Below are positions 13,354 through 14,332 of a DNA stretch of 14,332 nucleotides, piece by piece. Positions within the stretch are counted from its first letter, which is position 1, and the number at the start of each line of letters is the position of its first letter. Both the position numbers and the translations under genes were made by a program. The notes under the pieces were generated by a model. That model made no database searches. It saw nothing but the letters and a program-made list of their open reading frames with translations, and had not been told where the DNA came from. Location: NCBI GenBank assembly GCA_021839785.1, contig JAKCAB010000539.1, positions 1 to 14,332 on the forward strand. The letters run 5' to 3'. This stretch comes from a bacterium. GTDB taxonomy: Bacteria > Verrucomicrobiota > Verrucomicrobiae > Limisphaerales > J093.

Positions 13354-13382
13354 GGAACGTTCCGTGTGGCCCGGCCACACGG
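13354..13382. repeat. Two overlapping perfect palindromes before the IS4-like transposase start
   Basis: GGAACGTTCC (13354-13363) is a perfect palindrome. It overlaps CCGTGTGGCC (13362-13371), which with GGCCACACGG (13373-13382) forms a perfect 10-bp stem around a single C. The pair ends five bases before the transposase ATG. This could be a structure that blocks read-through into the transposase, or part of the left end of the element. The true terminal inverted repeat cannot be confirmed because the right end is outside the window. Confidence 0.7.
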
Positions 13383-13387
13383 CAGGG

Positions 13388-14332
13388 ATGAGAAATCACA
13401 AACAGAACGGTCCAGCGGCTTCGAAGCTCCATCTCCTGCGGCAGATTGGCAATCTCATTCCGGCGTTCCTGGTTCCCAAGTTGGCCCGGGAAACGGGAGT
13501 CGATAAGCAGATTCGCACCTTCAGCGCTTGGAGCCACGTGGTGTCTTTGCGCTTCGCGCCATTGACCCCCAGCATCGGACTCAACGACGTGCGCGATGCG
13601 CTGGGTCTGCACTCCGGCCCGCTGGCCGGGATTCGGGGAGCCCCGGCGCCGACGCGCAACAATTTGTCGCACGCCAACAAAGTCCGCTCCGCCGCCATGG
13701 CCGGGAAGCTCTTCTGGGCGGTGTTCGAGCATTGGGGAAAACTCTCTCCGGGCTTTGTCAGGGGGCGCGCCGGCAAACGCTTCGCCCGGAAGTTCCAACG
13801 CGCCATTCCCCTGGCGGACCCGACCACCATTCCGCTGATCGCCTCCTGCCCGGACTGGGCGCGCCATCGGCGGCGCAAGGCCGCCGCCAAGTGTCACCTG
13901 CGGCTGGAGACCTGCAGAGTTTTCTGCCGCGCTTTGCCAGTGTCGACACCGCCCGACACAACGACGCCAAGCGCGCCCGGGAACGGGGCGCCGCCATCAA
14001 GGCAGGCGAAATCGTCATCTGTGACAAGGCTTACGGTCGACTTCGCCCATCTGGCCGCCCTATGCCTGCGCCTGGTGTTTGGGGGGACACACGCCCAGGA
14101 CAATTTGCGCTTCAAAGTCGTGCGCCGCTATCCGCGTGGCGCGCTAGGCAAAATCCGGCGCGACGATCCGATCGGGCTCACGCCCCCGGCTTCGCGCCAG
14201 GACTTTCCGAACCTGATGCGCCGCATCGTGGCGCTGGTGGAAGTGGACGGCAAAGAAGTGGAGATGGTCTTTCTGAGCAACAATCTGGACTGGAGCGCCG
14301 GCAGCATCGCCGACTTGTATCGCTGCCGCTGG
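13388..14332 (+). pseudogene. IS4-family transposase, 5' part, with two compensating frameshifts (continues past window)
   Basis: ATG 13388 gives an IS4-type (DUF4372-like) N-terminus: LHLLRQIGNLIPAFLVPKLA, TFSAWSHVVSL, SIGLNDVRDALGLHSGPLA, NNLSHANKVR, then IPLADPTTIPLIASC with the first catalytic Asp (144) and WARHRRRKAAAKCHLRL. At about 13907-13912 the frame slips by one. The family sequence continues one frame over as DLQSFLPRFASVDTA, KRARERGAAIKAGEIVICDKAY, and slips back at 14035, after which VDFAHLAAL, DNLRFKVVRR and SNNLDWSAGSIADLYRCRW run to the edge. Because the two slips cancel, the original frame is never stopped, but about 41 residues including the second catalytic Asp are replaced. 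The catalytic Glu region lies beyond the window. It is probably an inactive element, though sequencing error at either slip is possible. Confidence 0.85.

Noticed and set aside
13308..13506. Small plus-strand frame MNLPESQPSHRK... overlapping the transposase start
   Set aside because: It reads through the palindromes and the transposase 5' end in another frame. I considered it as a possible short leader protein of the IS, but nothing beyond an open frame supports it.
12899..13897. 332-codon minus-strand frame across the TIR remnant and transposase
   Set aside because: It crosses nonamer arrays, TIR remnant 2 and the IS4-like gene in antisense; no protein family is visible.

Overview
The window is high-GC DNA, probably from a free-living Verrucomicrobiota bacterium (Limisphaerales/Pedosphaera-like). 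The clues are a type II prepilin-like protein with an H-x9-DG C-terminal motif, a GxxExxY gene between ATCCTGT-type nonamer arrays, many TIR-domain remnants, and large secreted glycosidase and hydrolase genes. The assignment is by gene style only; there is no rRNA or other marker gene.

Left part (1-3807, all minus strand). Reading in the direction of transcription: a HAD-family phosphatase, a DUF433/DUF5615 toxin-antitoxin pair joined by a TTGA stop/start overlap, a conserved protein of uncertain function, a prepilin-like pseudopilin, and the first 123 codons of a PfkB/RfaE-type sugar kinase that leaves the window at base 1. The phosphatase, unknown protein and kinase could form one sugar-phosphate pathway into which the toxin-antitoxin pair and the pseudopilin have been inserted. 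This is inference.

Middle part (3937-9330, plus strand). Two large exported enzymes: an 872-residue six-hairpin glycosidase-like protein with an EF-hand-like loop, and an 810-residue fusion of a transglutaminase-like domain to an alpha/beta-hydrolase (esterase) domain through an Ala/Pro/Lys/Glu linker. Both point to degradation of external polymers.

Right part (9351-14332). A mosaic of mobile or repetitive DNA in which nearly every element is broken. It holds a REP-associated transposase (RayT) disrupted by a perfect 10-bp tandem duplication inside its HUH catalytic motif, and three related BIME-like REP repeats with a constant internal geometry. One of these is split by a complete but decayed group II intron of 1,892 bp, whose ends can be placed exactly because joining the flanks restores the repeat core. 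The intron-encoded reverse transcriptase has two frameshifts and a stop codon in place of the Tyr of YADD. Next come two truncated TIR-domain gene remnants on either side of an intact GxxExxY gene bounded by nonamer arrays, a heptanucleotide array inside the second TIR remnant, and the 5' part of an IS4-like transposase with two compensating frameshifts that removes the second catalytic Asp.

No tRNA, rRNA or CRISPR array was seen. All calls come from reading translations and repeats by eye; no database search was run.
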